A DNA stretch of 64,000 nucleotides from Gluconacetobacter tumulisoli. Its GTDB lineage: Bacteria; Pseudomonadota; Alphaproteobacteria; Acetobacterales; Acetobacteraceae. The position numbers and the translations under genes were made by a program. The DNA is taken from the NCBI RefSeq assembly GCF_014174155.1, contig NZ_JABEQM010000003.1, positions 358,138-422,137 of the forward strand. Reading direction: 5' to 3'. This document shows positions 17,692 to 26,121 of this stretch, one piece after another. The number at the start of each line of letters is the position of its first letter. Position 1 is the first letter of the stretch. Below the pieces are notes generated by a model. That model saw only the letters and a list, made by a program, of their open reading frames with translations, ran no database searches and was not told the origin of the DNA.

Positions 17692-17892
17692 ATGACCAGC
17701 ACGCCGGAAGCGGTCGCGGCCGACCTATATAATCGCTACGGGTCCGATGCCCTTGCGATCGCGCAGACTCATCTGGACGAGGCCCGGCAGGCGGGAGATG
17801 CGCGCATGGCCCGGCACTGGATCGCAGCCTGCGACGAAATACGACGCCTGCATGCCGACGAGAACGTGGTTGAAATCGACCTCGACCGGTAG
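17692..17892 (+). CDS. Small hypothetical protein, 66 residues
   Basis: A GGAGG ribosome site lies a few bases before ATG 17692. The product is short, acidic and predicted all-helical (ADLYNRYGSDALAIAQTHLD, then ARHWIAACDEIRRLHADENV). It has no membrane segment. It looks like a conserved small protein of acetic acid bacteria, but I do not recognise a named family. The clear ribosome site and protein-like composition support it as a gene. Confidence 0.65.
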   Translation: MTSTPEAVAADLYNRYGSDALAIAQTHLDEARQAGDARMARHWIAACDEIRRLHADENVVEIDLDR

Positions 17893-18005
17893 GACGGCAG
17901 GTCTCATCCGTTCGTGATCCGTGGGGCGCGCAAGTCATATTATGACATCACCGGTTCGGCCTTCCGTCGTGTAGTGTCCCCAAAAAAGAACGGGGGAAGC
18001 TCATC

Positions 18006-18080
18006 ATGGCGACATGGGTTCAGTCCGCGATATTGTTTCTTCTTGCTGTGGGATACATCACCCTGGCCGTGACCCACTGA
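18006..18080 (+). CDS. Tiny single-span membrane protein, 24 residues
   Basis: A strong GGGGGAAG ribosome site precedes ATG 18006. The frame encodes MATWVQSAILFLLAVGYITL then AVTH and a stop. Nearly the whole peptide is one hydrophobic helix, as in small accessory subunits of membrane complexes. It is not similar to KdpF or CydX as far as I can see. It stands between a small soluble protein gene and a channel pseudogene, with no obvious partner left nearby. Confidence 0.5.
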   Translation: MATWVQSAILFLLAVGYITLAVTH

Positions 18081-18332
18081 CCGGTCGGCGCGAGGAGATG
18101 ATGGCCGGATGTTCCCGGTGCCGCTGATATCGCCCCGGCGCATGAGACCTCGGTGGATTTTCCCGATACGCACCGCACGCTTTTCGCGCATCCTGTGCGA
18201 AAAGCGAGGGCTGCAGGGCCGTCCGGCAATGGGTCAGAATACGGTTCCATCGGAATCCGCTGAGGCGGATGGACCAAAGGCGGTGCCATTCGCGGCGTAT
18301 GTGTCGAAGCCTGTTCTCCACCTGTTTCATCA

Positions 18333-19159
18333 TCACCCTGGAAGACAGGGGGCACGACAATATCGTTCGCATCGGTCATGCCGACCGGGCGTGTTCCAAT
18401 CTGTATCGTCATGCGCTGACCGGTTCTCTGGAGCATGTTTTTCTGGGTTTCGTTGGCGCTCTATATTCTGATCAATGTCGATTTCGCGCTGCTGTACATG
18501 ATCGTTCCCGGACAGGTGGCGGGAACGCATCCTCACGCTTTTTGGGAATCCTTCTTCAGCATCCCGACCCTGTCGACCGCCGGTCGGCCCGGTCGGGCAT
18601 GTCATCGTGTCGTTCGAATTGCTGGGGGGAATGATCCTGAACGCAGTGGTCACCGGCCTTGTCTTCGCGCGGTTTTCCCGCTCCAGAGCGCGGGTGATCT
18701 TCAGTGATCGGGCTCTGATCCGTAACGAAAACCATGTTCCCCATCTCAGCGTCCGGATCGCGAATCGGCGTCTCAGCCAATTCTGCCAGTCGAGGCGGAA
18801 ATGTCCTTGGCGCGCCTGATCGTGCAGCCGAATGGTCGGCTGGCGCGGCAGTTCGATCCATTGCCACTCACACAATCGCACATTCCCGGTTTGTGCTTGC
18901 CTTCTCGCCGCTGCATGTCCTGGATGAACATAGTCCGCTCAATGGGCTGGAGTTCGAGCAATTGCGGGCGGAGGAGGCAGAGATCGTCGTGACCATCGAG
19001 GTACCGAATGAGGTGTCCGGCCAGGCGGTATTTGCACGTACTGCCTATGGCTTTGACCATGTTCTATACAATCATCGTTTCGTCGATATCATTGACGCGG
19101 TGCCCAATGGATGAATTATCGTCTATTATACACGCTTTCATGCAACTGAAGGGCGCTGA
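18333..19159 (+). pseudogene. Decayed KirBac-type inward rectifier potassium channel
   Basis: Pieces of one KirBac protein appear in order but in different frames. They are NIVRIGHADRACSNLYRHAL, then FWVSLALYILINVDFALLYM (first transmembrane helix), HAFWESFFSIPTLST (pore helix), VSFELLGGMILNAVVTGLVF (second helix), and the cytoplasmic beta domain (RARVIFSDRALIRNEN; MSLARLIVQPNGRLARQFDP; HVLDEHSPLNGLEFEQLRAE; FARTAYGFDHVLYNHRFVDI). Frames change near 18435, near 18590, near 18790 and near 18900. A stop at 19112-19114 interrupts the last strand before VYYTRF. The selectivity filter and about ten residues after it are missing at 18580-18600. The product cannot conduct potassium. It borders the capsule locus and may mark a recombination edge. 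Confidence 0.85.
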
Positions 19160-19504
19160 GTTGGCTGGAGGTCAAATACGGGAGAGTGTGAGCAGTCATT
19201 TTGACGAATTCAAGATAATTTATAAAAATAATGAAAAACTATTTGTAAATATACAAATTGGTAGAAATTTATTATTGAATAGTATTTATTTATTTGGACG
19301 GAAAATATCGCATGGTTGGTTTAAGTCAAACATGATCGCATGCTGGACAAATCCGAGGGGGCGCGATACGGTTCCGGCGTAACTTATGCATATATAGAAA
19401 TGTATCGAATAGTGTTTGGTCAAAATGGTGGAAAAACTGCGCTGGTCAATCATTTGGTGGCCCTTTCTGGGCGAAGCGCAATAACTGTTCGGGCCATACG
19501 CAGC
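19160..19504 (+). promoter_or_regulatory. AT-rich leader/promoter region of the capsule export operon
   Basis: About 345 bases between the channel relic and the export lipoprotein gene. The sequence is strikingly AT-rich from 19200 to 19300 against a GC-rich background. A candidate sigma-70-like box is TTGACG (19201-19206), followed by TATAAAAA (19221-19228) at slightly short spacing. A long untranslated leader is possible. I see no JUMPstart element. Confidence 0.35.
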
Positions 19505-20701
19505 ATGAGTGCGCGCGATCGTTTTGGTGTACGCCTCGGCGTGGCCCTGTTTGCCGTTGCCATGCAGGCGGGATGTTCGGTGTTGCCCAATGGCGGCCCA
19601 ATGGTATCGGACGTCAAAAGTGGCGCCGAAGAGAAGACCGGTTTCAGGTTCGCGCTGGTGCCGGTCGACCAGCAGGTTCTGAACCTGGTCGGCACGCCTT
19701 CCGGCAACACGAAACTGGCGGCGCTCCATGAAGATCGCCCCGCTTTTCTGACACTGGGACCCGGCGACCTGTTGCAGGTCGCGATCTATCAGGTCGGGCC
19801 ATTGGGTGTGTTTTCCCAGAGTCAGACGTTGGGAATGCCCCAGGGAGGCGGTTCGGGACCGTCGGCTCCGGGGGCGCCTCCCAGTACCTTTATTTCCGGC
19901 CTGGCGGTCGATGAGGGTGGATACATCACGTTTCCCTATGCCGGCCGGGTGCATGTCGGTGGCCTGACCGTGACCGAAGCGCAGAATTTGCTGCTTTCGC
20001 GGTTGAAGGAAAAATTGACGGATCCACAGGTCATCGTCGCCGTCATCAGCAACGTGTCCAACCTGGCGACGGTCATGGGGGCAGTGAAGACGCCTGGACG
20101 CTTTCCCCTGACACCTGCGTCTGAGACGATCCTGCAGGTGATCACCGCTGCTGGCGGTCCGACCAGCCTGCCGACCGATATTCTGGTTGAACTGACCCGG
20201 CACGGCCGAACGGTTTCCGTTCCAATGGAGGATATCGTTCGGATACCGGCCAATGACATTCATGTGGACCGGGGTGACCTGATCAATCTGGTTTTCAAGC
20301 CGCGAATGTATCAGGTGTTCGGTGCGGCTCGTACCATATCCGAATATTCGCTCGGAGAGCGTGGCTCCAGCGTGGCGGATGGATTGGCTCATGGAGGCGG
20401 ACTTCTGGACGCTCAGGCCGACCCGCGCGGGGTCTATCTGTTCCGGTATGAAGCACCTTCGATTCTGCGGACATTGGATCGACCTCTGCCGGTTGCCGGG
20501 ACGGATCAGGTTCCGGTGGTCTATGCGTTCGACATGAGCAAGCCGACCGGCTACTTCATGGCGATGAAATTTCAGTTGCGGTCCGGAGACCTTCTGTTTA
20601 CCTCCGACGCACGCCTCGTCCAGTGGATGAAGGTCTTCAACCTGCTGGGAACCCTGACACAGGCCGGTTCCAGAGGGGCCACTTTCGGGGGCGGTATGTG
20701 A
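19505..20701 (+). CDS. Outer-membrane polysaccharide export lipoprotein (Wza/KpsD-like)
   Basis: The protein is about 398 residues. The N-terminus has a lipoprotein signal, VRLGVALFAVAMQAGC, with the lipobox cysteine about 24 residues from the chosen start (19505). A Poly_export domain follows (ALHEDRPAFLTLGPGDLLQV; GYITFPYAGRVHVGGLTVTE). SLBB-type repeats come next (VTVMGAVKTPG-like segment ATVMGAVKTPGRFPLTP, and VFGAARTISEYSLGERGSSV). Such proteins form the outer-membrane channel for capsule or exopolysaccharide. It is the first gene of an export operon with the KpsM/T/E-like genes. A longer in-frame start upstream would hide the signal peptide. Confidence 0.88.
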   Translation: MSARDRFGVRLGVALFAVAMQAGCSVLPNGGPMVSDVKSGAEEKTGFRFALVPVDQQVLNLVGTPSGNTKLAALHEDRPAFLTLGPGDLLQVAIYQVGPLGVFSQSQTLGMPQGGGSGPSAPGAPPSTFISGLAVDEGGYITFPYAGRVHVGGLTVTEAQNLLLSRLKEKLTDPQVIVAVISNVSNLATVMGAVKTPGRFPLTPASETILQVITAAGGPTSLPTDILVELTRHGRTVSVPMEDIVRIPANDIHVDRGDLINLVFKPRMYQVFGAARTISEYSLGERGSSVADGLAHGGGLLDAQADPRGVYLFRYEAPSILRTLDRPLPVAGTDQVPVVYAFDMSKPTGYFMAMKFQLRSGDLLFTSDARLVQWMKVFNLLGTLTQAGSRGATFGGGM

Positions 20702-20823
20702 CCGCAGGGGATGGCTGCCTGGACTGGCAGGCACATGCTTGCTGGCGTTGCGGACTGTCCGGTTGAAATCGTATTGTCGCTTCGATTTATGGTTCATGTC
20801 GGTCCGCAACGGGGAAGTTTCGC

Positions 20824-21618
20824 ATGAATGAACTGGTGTTCGGTGCGTGGCGGCAACTGGATGTTCTTAAAGCTGTCATGTATCGTGAAGCCTTGGTCCG
20901 GTTCGGACGGCGGTCGCTGGGGCTTCTTGAAGAAATTGGTTCGATTGCAGTCCATATCGTCGTTTTTTCATTGATGCGGCTCTATGCTGGAGTGGAAGTG
21001 CAGCACGGGCTGCCGGTTTTGCCTTTTGTTTGCGTGGGCATATATAATTTCTGGCTTTTCCGGACCGGTATTTCGCAAATACCTACCGCTCTTTCGGCAG
21101 GTTCCTATCGGGCATTTTCGCAGGTGACGCCTCTGGACGTGGCGCTGGCGCGCGGTGCGGTCAATATGCTACTTTATATCGGACTTGCAGTGGTGACTTT
21201 CTGGCTCCTGCAATTGTTTGGTTACTCCGGCCCAGTCGGAAATTGGACCGAGGTCATTCTGATTCTCGTTGCAAATGGAATTTTTGGTATTGGTTGCGGT
21301 TTGGTACTCGCCGGCCCGTTCCACTATCTTCCTTTTCTTCGGACCGTCGTCATGATCGGTGCGATGAGGATTTTGTCCCTGATCGATGGGACTTTTTTTC
21401 TTTATCCGGACCTTCCACCCAATTTGCGCCCTTATGCGATCTGGATTCCCAATCTGCATCTCAATGATATGGCGCGGGAGGCCTATTTCCCATCTTATCA
21501 GGAAAACTGGACGAGTCTGACCTATGTCACAGGTTGGATAGGCGGAAGCCTATTGCTGGGACTGATGGTCGAACGGGCCTTGAGAAACGCAATCGAGGCG
21601 AAGAAGGTCCCGGCATGA
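20824..21618 (+). CDS. kpsM: Capsular polysaccharide ABC transporter permease (KpsM-like)
   Basis: The 264-residue ABC-2 type permease has six hydrophobic segments. Its length and motif pattern fit the KpsM/BexB/CtrC group: N-terminal LKAVMYREALVRFGRRSLGL, the interior ISQIPTALSAGSYRAFSQVT, and C-terminal LHLNDMAREAYFPSYQENWT. With the ATPase that follows it would carry undecaprenyl- or lipid-linked polysaccharide across the inner membrane. The stop overlaps the ATPase start by four bases (ATGA), indicating coupling. Confidence 0.88.
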   Translation: MNELVFGAWRQLDVLKAVMYREALVRFGRRSLGLLEEIGSIAVHIVVFSLMRLYAGVEVQHGLPVLPFVCVGIYNFWLFRTGISQIPTALSAGSYRAFSQVTPLDVALARGAVNMLLYIGLAVVTFWLLQLFGYSGPVGNWTEVILILVANGIFGIGCGLVLAGPFHYLPFLRTVVMIGAMRILSLIDGTFFLYPDLPPNLRPYAIWIPNLHLNDMAREAYFPSYQENWTSLTYVTGWIGGSLLLGLMVERALRNAIEAKKVPA

Positions 21619-22277
21619 TCCTCCTTGAGGATGTCAGTGTATCGTTCCGAAAGGGCAGGGCGCGGCGGGATGTACTGGTCAATCTATGCGGTTCGTTCGA
21701 ACGCAATGGGGGAATCGTCGGTATTCTTGGACAGCGGGAAGCAGGAAAGACTACGCTGATCAATCTTTTAGCCGGCAATCTAACTCCGCAGGCAGGAAAA
21801 TTGACCTGTCATGGAAGCGTTTCCTGGGTTCTGTCGTCCCATCGGCCGCTGCTTCCGACCATGACGGTGCGTGCTAATATCCGGTTCATCGCCATGCTCT
21901 ATAGCGCGTCGGTCCATGGATTGATGCGTGACGTGGCGGATTTGGCCGATTTACACGATGTGATGGACCTCAGGTTGAATACGCTTTCTCGTGATATTCA
22001 ATCACGTTTGGTTTATTGTCTTGGCTTATGTCTCAGGTTCGATTATTACTTGGCGGATGAAGCCATCGTGATCGGCGATAATGCGTTTCGGGAAAAAATG
22101 ACCGGTTACCTGGCTGCGACGGCGTCGGAACGGACGGTCATTCTGGTGAGCAGGAGCCCCGCGGCGATCAAGAAGCATTGTGAACGCGCATATGTGCTTC
22201 ATGATGGACAGCTTCTCTCCTTCGATCGGACAACCCAGGCAATTCGGGCCTTCAAGGCTCTTGACGACGCGAAGTAG
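21615..22277 (+). CDS. kpsT: Capsular polysaccharide ABC transporter ATPase (KpsT-like)
   Basis: The 220-residue nucleotide-binding domain has Walker A GQREAGKT, a degenerate signature LSRDIQSRLVY, and Walker B ending YYLADEAIVIGD with the catalytic glutamate. The switch position, normally a histidine in a VSH segment, reads LVSRSPAAIKKHCERAYVL, so an arginine stands where histidine is expected. KpsT homologues are compact like this one and pair with KpsM. Coupling to the upstream permease gene by a four-base overlap supports the assignment. A weakened but active ATPase or a changed switch is possible. Confidence 0.86.
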   Translation: MILLEDVSVSFRKGRARRDVLVNLCGSFERNGGIVGILGQREAGKTTLINLLAGNLTPQAGKLTCHGSVSWVLSSHRPLLPTMTVRANIRFIAMLYSASVHGLMRDVADLADLHDVMDLRLNTLSRDIQSRLVYCLGLCLRFDYYLADEAIVIGDNAFREKMTGYLAATASERTVILVSRSPAAIKKHCERAYVLHDGQLLSFDRTTQAIRAFKALDDAK

Positions 22278-22292
22278 GAACAGGGGATCGAC

Positions 22293-23513
22293 GTGCTCGA
22301 AAGACTCAATGAAGACGAGGACGATTTCGAGTTCGAGGTTCGTGCCGTACGTCCGTACGTGCATCCGACTGTTCAGCAGCGGCGCCGTCAGCGCATCCGG
22401 TCCATTATCATTTCGGCAATCATCTTGTGCGTACCGACCCTGGTGGGGGCGCTGTATCTGTTCGTGTTCAGTTCCAATGTCTACGCGACCAATTCCATCG
22501 TCATGGTCAGGGTGCCGCTTTTTGGCCAGTCTTCCGGTTCATCGGGGGGAGGAGGGGGCGCGATGGCCGCCCTGATGGGTGGAGGTGGGGGCGGGAGCAG
22601 TGCAACGCCGACCACGCGTGCAATCGATGAATCCTATGCGGTCGTACAATATATCCAGTCGGAAGAAGCTTTTCGGCAGGTCGAGCGGGAAATTGGTTTC
22701 CGCAAATTGATGTCCCAACCCGGGGTGGACTGGCTCCATCGCCTGTCGCCCCATGCCAGCTTTCGCTGGGCATATCGTTATTATTTGCGGCATGTACATG
22801 TCTATTATGATGATTTTCAGGGACAAATCCTGCTCTCGACCTATGCCTTTACGCCTGAAACATCCCTGGCCATCGCCAATGCCCTGACTCATGCCAGCGA
22901 ACATCTGGTAAACAGGTTCAATGATCAGGCGGCCCAGGATTATCTAGCCGTAGCGCGGCAGCAGGTCGTGGAAAAGAAGCGGGAATGGGATCAGGCCAGC
23001 GAGGCGCTGATGAATTTCCGGCTTGCCAATGACGTCATTGATCCTGCCCTCTCCTCGACATCCTATAACAATGTGATCATGACACTGGTTGGACAGGCCG
23101 CCTCGCTGCGGGCGCAGATCGCGGCGGTTGGCAAGTTGGGGGAACCGGTAGGGCAAGTCGGCCCTCTGCGCAACCAGTTAACTGCCTTGGAGCAGGAAAT
23201 CGACCGGCAACAGACTCGGTTGACCGGACATAATGATGCGCTGGCCCGGACCATCGCCGGGTTCTCGACCCTGACCACCGCGCAATCCATTGCCCAGCAG
23301 GAATATGTTTCGGCGTTGTCAACACTCGACACCGAATTGTTCACCATAAAACGTCAGATGCTTTATATCGTCAATGTCGTGCCGCCGCGTGCTCCGGAAG
23401 AGGCGCAATATCCTCAGCGCTGGAAGGATCTGGCGATCATTCTCGTTCTGTCCTTCTGCGCCTGGCTGACGGTGCGTATTGTGGTTGCGGCGCTGAAGGA
23501 TCACCTGACCTAA
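22293..23513 (+). CDS. kpsE: Capsule export inner-membrane protein (KpsE-like, PCP family)
   Basis: The 406-residue protein starts at GTG 22293 behind AGGGGA. It has a cytoplasmic N-terminus (basic RRRQRIRSI), one transmembrane helix near residues 40-60 (IIISAIILCVPTLVGALYLF) and a long periplasmic part. The periplasmic part includes a glycine-rich insert (near residues 80-105) and coiled coils (VEKKREWDQASEALMNFRLA; LTALEQEIDRQQTRLTG). A second transmembrane helix lies at the C-terminus (WKDLAIILVLSFCAWLTVRI). KpsE links the ABC transporter to the outer-membrane channel. The glycine-rich stretch is unusual for the family. Confidence 0.86.
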   Translation: MLERLNEDEDDFEFEVRAVRPYVHPTVQQRRRQRIRSIIISAIILCVPTLVGALYLFVFSSNVYATNSIVMVRVPLFGQSSGSSGGGGGAMAALMGGGGGGSSATPTTRAIDESYAVVQYIQSEEAFRQVEREIGFRKLMSQPGVDWLHRLSPHASFRWAYRYYLRHVHVYYDDFQGQILLSTYAFTPETSLAIANALTHASEHLVNRFNDQAAQDYLAVARQQVVEKKREWDQASEALMNFRLANDVIDPALSSTSYNNVIMTLVGQAASLRAQIAAVGKLGEPVGQVGPLRNQLTALEQEIDRQQTRLTGHNDALARTIAGFSTLTTAQSIAQQEYVSALSTLDTELFTIKRQMLYIVNVVPPRAPEEAQYPQRWKDLAIILVLSFCAWLTVRIVVAALKDHLT

Positions 23514-23550
23514 GCCGGTTGAGTGATCTAGCAGCCTTTGGTTATCTGTC

Positions 23551-23585
23551 ACCCGGCATTTTTTCTTCAGATTGCCGGGTTTTGT
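23551..23585 (+). terminator. Rho-independent terminator of the export operon
   Basis: Perfect arms CCCGGCA (23552-23558) and TGCCGGG (23573-23579) enclose a 14-base T-rich loop and are followed by TTTTGTGTTT. It lies 38 bases beyond the KpsE-like stop and before the convergent KpsS-like gene. Confidence 0.75.
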
Positions 23586-23607
23586 GTTTCTCTTGGCAAT
23601 TATAGGC

Positions 23608-24801
23608 TTAATCTGGGATTTCAATACGTGTGGCGGCCGCGCGGACAGCTTGTTGCAGGCCCTCCGTACTGAAATAATCACCTGGGGCAGAGGCTCGGTT
23701 CAGCACAAGTTTGCGGAACGCCGACAACAGGAGCGGGTTCGGTCCGTGTCTCTCCTGCCAGAAATGATCGAGGTCGTTCTGGCAGGACAGGCCAGCAATG
23801 TCGTAAATCGCGGATCCTAATGTCTTGACTGGACGGCCACGTTCCAGGGCAAATAGCCCAACCGTGCTGTTGATCGTGACAATTCCGGACGCGTTCATGA
23901 CGAGTTCGTCGAGCATTTCAGATTCAACGTAGTGGACGCGATCCGAGACACCGAGCGCCGCTGCCTGCGTCATGATGGCTTTTCGCCAGTTGAAGAGGCC
24001 ATTATCGAGCGGATGCAGTTTGAAGATCAGGTGGAGGTCTGCCGGCGCATGGGCACTGAAGGACGTCAGTGTTTCTGCGATGGCCGGAAAATTACCTTGG
24101 AAACGGGAACAGAGGCGGACCTGAAAATCGCCATCCAACTGCATGGGAAAAAGAATGTATGGCCGATGATCTCGGGTCGGGGCATCCTTGGCCTTGCGTT
24201 GTCTGCGTGTCAGGGCAGTGAACAGAAATTTTCGCAGATAACCGCCATATTCCATGAAAGGACTGATCGGCGCATGGAAGCGATGGTACGGGTAGGCAGC
24301 CCATCCGGCCAAGCGGACGACATGGTAGAGGACGTCGAAGGCAGCCCGACGCAAGAAACTGGACCGGAACGGGCCGGGCTGGGTCAAGTCGGGTAGGGTA
24401 TGAGCCGCATCCAGAATGTCGGGGGCTCGATTCGGAAGAGACGATCCATTTTCCGGCATGGCACGTTCCATCCGGATCCAGCCGGGCCGGATATATCCTT
24501 CGTCAAAAATCCATACCGGGATGCCCTTGGCGGTGCCGCAGGCTATGGCGTGGCGATGGACATCGCGCCACTGCCCGAAGAGGACAATGGCATCGGGACA
24601 TTCTGTCTGGAGCAACGCAGCGAAATAGTCTGTCCAGGCTGCCATGCGGCCCCGGAAAATGCGGGGCCGCCCCGCGTGCCAGAACAGATGATCGCCAGCA
24701 TTGAATGCCACATGTATGACATCGTGGCCGCGGCGCGATAATTCTGCTCCCAACATTGGAAAGAAAGGAGTCGCGTTGCCCTGAAGAAACAAGATACGCA
24801 C
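23608..24801 (-). CDS. kpsS: Capsular polysaccharide glycosyltransferase (KpsS-like)
   Basis: The 397-residue protein matches the KpsS-type capsule synthesis family. It starts MRILFLQGNATPFFPMLGAE, has PDAIVLFGQWRDVHRHAIAC and an IFDEGYIRPGWIRME segment, and later LILIFKLHPLD-like DLHLIFKLHPLDNG. It ends with the sugar-nucleotide region ASGIVTINSTVGLFALERGR. KpsS adds the first beta-Kdo to the lipid acceptor in group-2-type capsules, and KpsC extends the linker. No KpsC, KpsF or KpsU gene is visible in this window, so linker synthesis may differ here. It is convergent with the export operon. Confidence 0.85.
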   Translation of the reverse strand: MRILFLQGNATPFFPMLGAELSRRGHDVIHVAFNAGDHLFWHAGRPRIFRGRMAAWTDYFAALLQTECPDAIVLFGQWRDVHRHAIACGTAKGIPVWIFDEGYIRPGWIRMERAMPENGSSLPNRAPDILDAAHTLPDLTQPGPFRSSFLRRAAFDVLYHVVRLAGWAAYPYHRFHAPISPFMEYGGYLRKFLFTALTRRQRKAKDAPTRDHRPYILFPMQLDGDFQVRLCSRFQGNFPAIAETLTSFSAHAPADLHLIFKLHPLDNGLFNWRKAIMTQAAALGVSDRVHYVESEMLDELVMNASGIVTINSTVGLFALERGRPVKTLGSAIYDIAGLSCQNDLDHFWQERHGPNPLLLSAFRKLVLNRASAPGDYFSTEGLQQAVRAAATRIEIPD

Positions 24802-24909
24802 CGATCCTGTTTACCGTTTCAGGAAATGCTGTCAACGATATCTGGATTTCGGGCGATAATGTGAACGCCCCAATTCTTGCGGTGTCCGGCATCCCATGGA
24901 AGATCTCAT

Positions 24910-26121
24910 ATGAAATATCGTCATCCTCTTTTTTGCGGAATTCTGGTCGTTGCGGTTTTCGGTACGTGTCGACCGATCGTCGCCTGGGCTGGCCCATCAG
25001 GGGGGCCGCCGTCGATCTATGATTATGTCGTGTCCAACGTCTGTGTAGATCCGGCCGGGCGCCCGACGGCCGAGTCCCCTCTGTCCTGCCCATTGGCGCA
25101 CCAGCGGGATATGCGTCCGGACGATCACGTCTCGGTAGTGCATTCCGATTATCCCATCTCACCCGATGCGAAAGGATGCCGTGCCCTTGGCCTGTCACGG
25201 CGTTATGCCTTTCCCCTTGCAGTGAAGGCATCGGACGAGACCGGTAATTCTTATCCATTGATTGTCGGATGGACCGACTATCCTCCGCATGGTGACGCCT
25301 GTGACTATGGACAGTTCGATTCCCGTGACACCCTGACCCTTTTGACTGTGACCGACAGCCTGGCCAGCCTGGTCGGGGCGTTCCATCACAAGCACTGGTA
25401 TCTGACCGTCGGTTCCGGATATCGCAATCCGGCGCGGCAAGGGGTTAGCCGTTTCGTTGGAACATGGTCATTTCCCGCTACCCTGCCGCCCCTCGGGGCG
25501 ACGGGGTGGCACGTGTTTCCGCGCCATACCATGTCGTTCGACAACGATGCCTTCTCTCCCGCAAATTTTCCGCCGTCCGATCCCGGTTTCAAGTTGTCGG
25601 AAACGTTCCAGGCCTGGAAACATATGAGTTTTGTCTTCGGCACCCGTGACAAGCCGACCCGACCGATCGATACGCTGCTGCATATGGGCTTCGCGCGGAC
25701 GAACGATACGGACCAGGCGCCGGGTGAGTCCGTCGGGTCCGAGCATATCTATCTGACGCGTGAATTGGGGTACGCTACCCGTTGGGAAAGCTGGGCGCGG
25801 GACGATAACCGCAAGGATGTAATGCATCTGGCCAGGACCGCCTATGCGCAGGCGGCTTGCTCGATGCCGGCTACGGTCGAAGGACAGGTGACGCCGGATC
25901 TCGTCATTGGACCGGTCATTGACGACCCGGTTCTGAAGGTCTTCAAGCAGCAGATCACGACCCGGACGCGTTCAGGCGGGACCGATACGCATTGGTGGTA
26001 CATGACCGGCTGTCATGATTTTACCAACATCCATCAGGTGCCCGACTATGTTCCGTCCCACCTCGTGAACGCAGAAACGTTCGGACAGGGATTTATCGAT
26101 CAGTTCAAGAGCGCGAAGTGA
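24910..26121 (+). CDS. Secreted protein of unknown function
   Basis: The protein is about 403 residues and begins with a clear signal peptide (MKYRHPLFCGILVVAVFGTC, cleavage likely after IVAWA). It contains several cysteines (CVDPAGR, CPLAHQRD, CRALG, CDYG, CSMPA, CHDF) that could form disulfides in the periplasm. Blocks such as FHHKHWYLTVGSGY and SEHIYLTRELGYATRWESWA look conserved, but I do not recognise a family. The start at 24910 is chosen because it begins the signal peptide. It diverges from kpsS and its 3' end overlaps the convergent gene by 17 bases. A role in capsule assembly or modification is only positional. Confidence 0.7.
   Translation: MKYRHPLFCGILVVAVFGTCRPIVAWAGPSGGPPSIYDYVVSNVCVDPAGRPTAESPLSCPLAHQRDMRPDDHVSVVHSDYPISPDAKGCRALGLSRRYAFPLAVKASDETGNSYPLIVGWTDYPPHGDACDYGQFDSRDTLTLLTVTDSLASLVGAFHHKHWYLTVGSGYRNPARQGVSRFVGTWSFPATLPPLGATGWHVFPRHTMSFDNDAFSPANFPPSDPGFKLSETFQAWKHMSFVFGTRDKPTRPIDTLLHMGFARTNDTDQAPGESVGSEHIYLTRELGYATRWESWARDDNRKDVMHLARTAYAQAACSMPATVEGQVTPDLVIGPVIDDPVLKVFKQQITTRTRSGGTDTHWWYMTGCHDFTNIHQVPDYVPSHLVNAETFGQGFIDQFKSAK

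Noticed and set aside
18435..19114. Several short frames each resembling a separate membrane or soluble protein
   Set aside because: They are consecutive fragments of one frameshifted KirBac channel, so they are reported as one pseudogene.
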